Shown here: positions 62,982-64,000 of the stretch, piece by piece
How positions within the stretch are numbered: position 1 is the first letter of the stretch
Layout: each line of letters opens with the position of its first letter
Origin: Sphingobacterium sp. UGAL515B_05
GTDB taxonomy: Bacteria; Bacteroidota; Bacteroidia; Sphingobacteriales; Sphingobacteriaceae
NCBI RefSeq assembly: GCF_033097525.1
Contig: NZ_CP109907.1
Coordinates: 4,030,001 to 4,094,000 of the forward strand
Length of the DNA: 64,000 bases
Direction of reading: 5' to 3'
Notes under the pieces: model-generated
What the model was told of the DNA's origin: nothing
Database searches by the model: none
The model's input: only the letters and a program-made list of their open reading frames with translations
Program-made: the position numbers and the translations under genes

Positions 62982-64000
62982 CTAGGTACGTCCAATTTTT
63001 ACTTTACGTCCTTTTATTTTTTGCCCACTAGCCTTATTGATAATAATGGAAGCAAGCTTTCTTTTAACGGCAACATAAGCGACCTTATCTTTCACTTCTA
63101 TTATACCGATGTCGTCTTTTTCAACACCTTCCAAATGCAGGAGAAAACCTACGATGTCAATTTTATTGACTTTATCTTTTCGTCCAGCACTGATATAAAG
63201 TGTGGCGAAGGGTGAATTTTCCGGAAGATCATAGTATTCGGGAAATTCCTCTTCAGGTATTTCTTCCGCTATATAGGGATAGGCTTCTTCAGGCTTTAAG
63301 ATGACATAGACATCACCCTTTGCCTGCATACGCGCAGTACGTCCATTGCGATGAATAAAGCCATCTTCTTTATGCGGTAGCTGGTAATGAATAATGGCAT
63401 CGACTTCGGGGATATCCAGCCCTCTTGCAGCCAAATCGGTCGTGATCAAAACATTGTTGGAATGATTACGGAATTTGAGAAGCGCCAGCTCACGATCTTG
63501 CTGTTCAAGTCCGCCATGAAATGTGTCGTGAATAATATTGCGATTGTCCAGCAATTCGCTGATGTGATCTACTGCATCGCGATGATTACAGAAAATAATC
63601 ATTTTTTTCGTCCCAATCTTGCAGATGAGTTTTAGCAATGCCTCCAATTTCTTTTGAACAGGGGCAACGACCTTTTTTATTGTAATGCGGGGTATGTTCT
63701 GTGAGTTATTCAGAAAATCAACAAGGATAGGCTCCTTTATCTGTGTAAATGGCGGGATTGCATCCATCATCGTTGCAGAAGTCAATATCCGTGATCTGAT
63801 GGCCGGTATATGTCGAATAATGAAATCCATTTGATGCTGAAATCCCAGTTCCAACGATTTATCAAATTCGTCTAACACAAGGGTGTGGATACTGGTCGGA
63901 TCAAAATTTCCTTCTTCGATATGTTGTTTTATCCGTCCTGGAGTTCCAATAATAATCGCGGGAGCATCTTTAAATTCATTTTTTTCGATACGGGTGCTGT
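62982..64000 (-). CDS. DEAD-box RNA helicase (5' truncated by the window)
   Basis: About 339 residues are visible; the frame stays open to the window edge. Motif Ib 'GTPGR', motif II as 'VLDEFDKSLELGF' (D-E-F-D rather than D-E-A-D), motif III 'TSATM', motif IV 'IIFCNHRDAV', motif V 'TDLAARGLDIP' and motif VI 'HRNGRTARM' follow in order. The C-terminus carries a DbpA-like RNA-binding domain ('FATLYISAGRKDKVNKIDIVGFLL', 'IEVKDKVAYVAVKR'), which binds 23S rRNA in DbpA proteins. A role in 50S ribosome assembly is therefore likely. Confidence 0.9.
   Translation of the reverse strand, partial: STRIEKNEFKDAPAIIIGTPGRIKQHIEEGNFDPTSIHTLVLDEFDKSLELGFQHQMDFIIRHIPAIRSRILTSATMMDAIPPFTQIKEPILVDFLNNSQNIPRITIKKVVAPVQKKLEALLKLICKIGTKKMIIFCNHRDAVDHISELLDNRNIIHDTFHGGLEQQDRELALLKFRNHSNNVLITTDLAARGLDIPEVDAIIHYQLPHKEDGFIHRNGRTARMQAKGDVYVILKPEEAYPYIAEEIPEEEFPEYYDLPENSPFATLYISAGRKDKVNKIDIVGFLLHLEGVEKDDIGIIEVKDKVAYVAVKRKLASIIINKASGQKIKGRKVKIGRT

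Noticed and set aside
62889..63215. 108-codon plus-strand frame
   Set aside because: Overlaps the helicase coding sequence in antisense for most of its length.

Overview
The window looks like chromosomal DNA of a Bacteroidota bacterium, most likely Sphingobacteriaceae (a Sphingobacterium-like genome; the genus is an inference). Signs are a SusC/SusD glycan-uptake locus, several TonB receptors, lipoproteins with SSC/SAC lipoboxes, promoter-like TAnnTTTG boxes, few Shine-Dalgarno sequences, and futalosine-route menaquinone genes. I saw no tRNA, rRNA, insertion sequence, prophage or CRISPR array.

Layout. (1) 1-10.5 kb: the end of a polysaccharide utilization locus: the SusC tail, a SusD gene broken by one in-frame amber codon, a DUF3823 lipoprotein, a GH127-type thiol glycosidase, a GH2 enzyme, a DUF4964/5127/4965 'glutaminase-like' protein and a GH43 lipoprotein. 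The enzyme set points to an arabinose-containing plant glycan. (2) 10.7-17.3 kb: an alpha/beta hydrolase, then a cluster that reads as an extracytoplasmic flavinylation module: secreted ankyrin protein, DUF2271 protein with a TGAS motif, PepSY/flavodoxin/ferredoxin-reductase fusion, and the flavin transferase ApbE. (3) 17.5-22.9 kb: ECF sigma factor, two small membrane proteins, Hsp20, DUF4126 protein, KatG. (4) 23-31.5 kb: a probable nickel-acquisition operon: small secreted protein, HypA, HypB, a UreE-like protein, binding protein/permease/ATPase ABC importer, GNAT enzyme and TonB receptor. (5) 31.5-40 kb: small secreted protein, urease UreABC, a barrel protein, UreE, UreF, UreG, UreD, urea channel and a DUF2490 protein. 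Regions 4 and 5 form one nickel-urease system. Both begin with the same 18-bp sequence placed 22 bp before a TAnnTTTG box, followed by a small exported protein of about 135 residues. (6) 40-50.7 kb: AraC regulator, DUF1572 protein, GIN-domain protein, a TPP-riboswitch thiamin salvage operon (thiM-thiE-thiD-tenA), VanW protein, a 416-residue exported orphan, dienelactone hydrolase, a beta-hydroxyacid dehydrogenase and a Crp/Fnr regulator. (7) 51-64 kb: an orphan TonB receptor, a small hypothetical protein, a TPR protein, TyrA, an aminotransferase, an MsbA-like exporter, mqnE-phosphatase-mqnA, an intergenic region with a striking C/G-tract repeat array and hairpins, and a partial DEAD-box helicase.

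The strongest candidates for something undescribed are the shared promoter element plus the paired small exported proteins at the heads of the two nickel operons, and the alternating C4/C5 tract array with its near-perfect inverted partner at 62.69-62.80 kb. Family names come from motif recognition in the translations; no database search was run.
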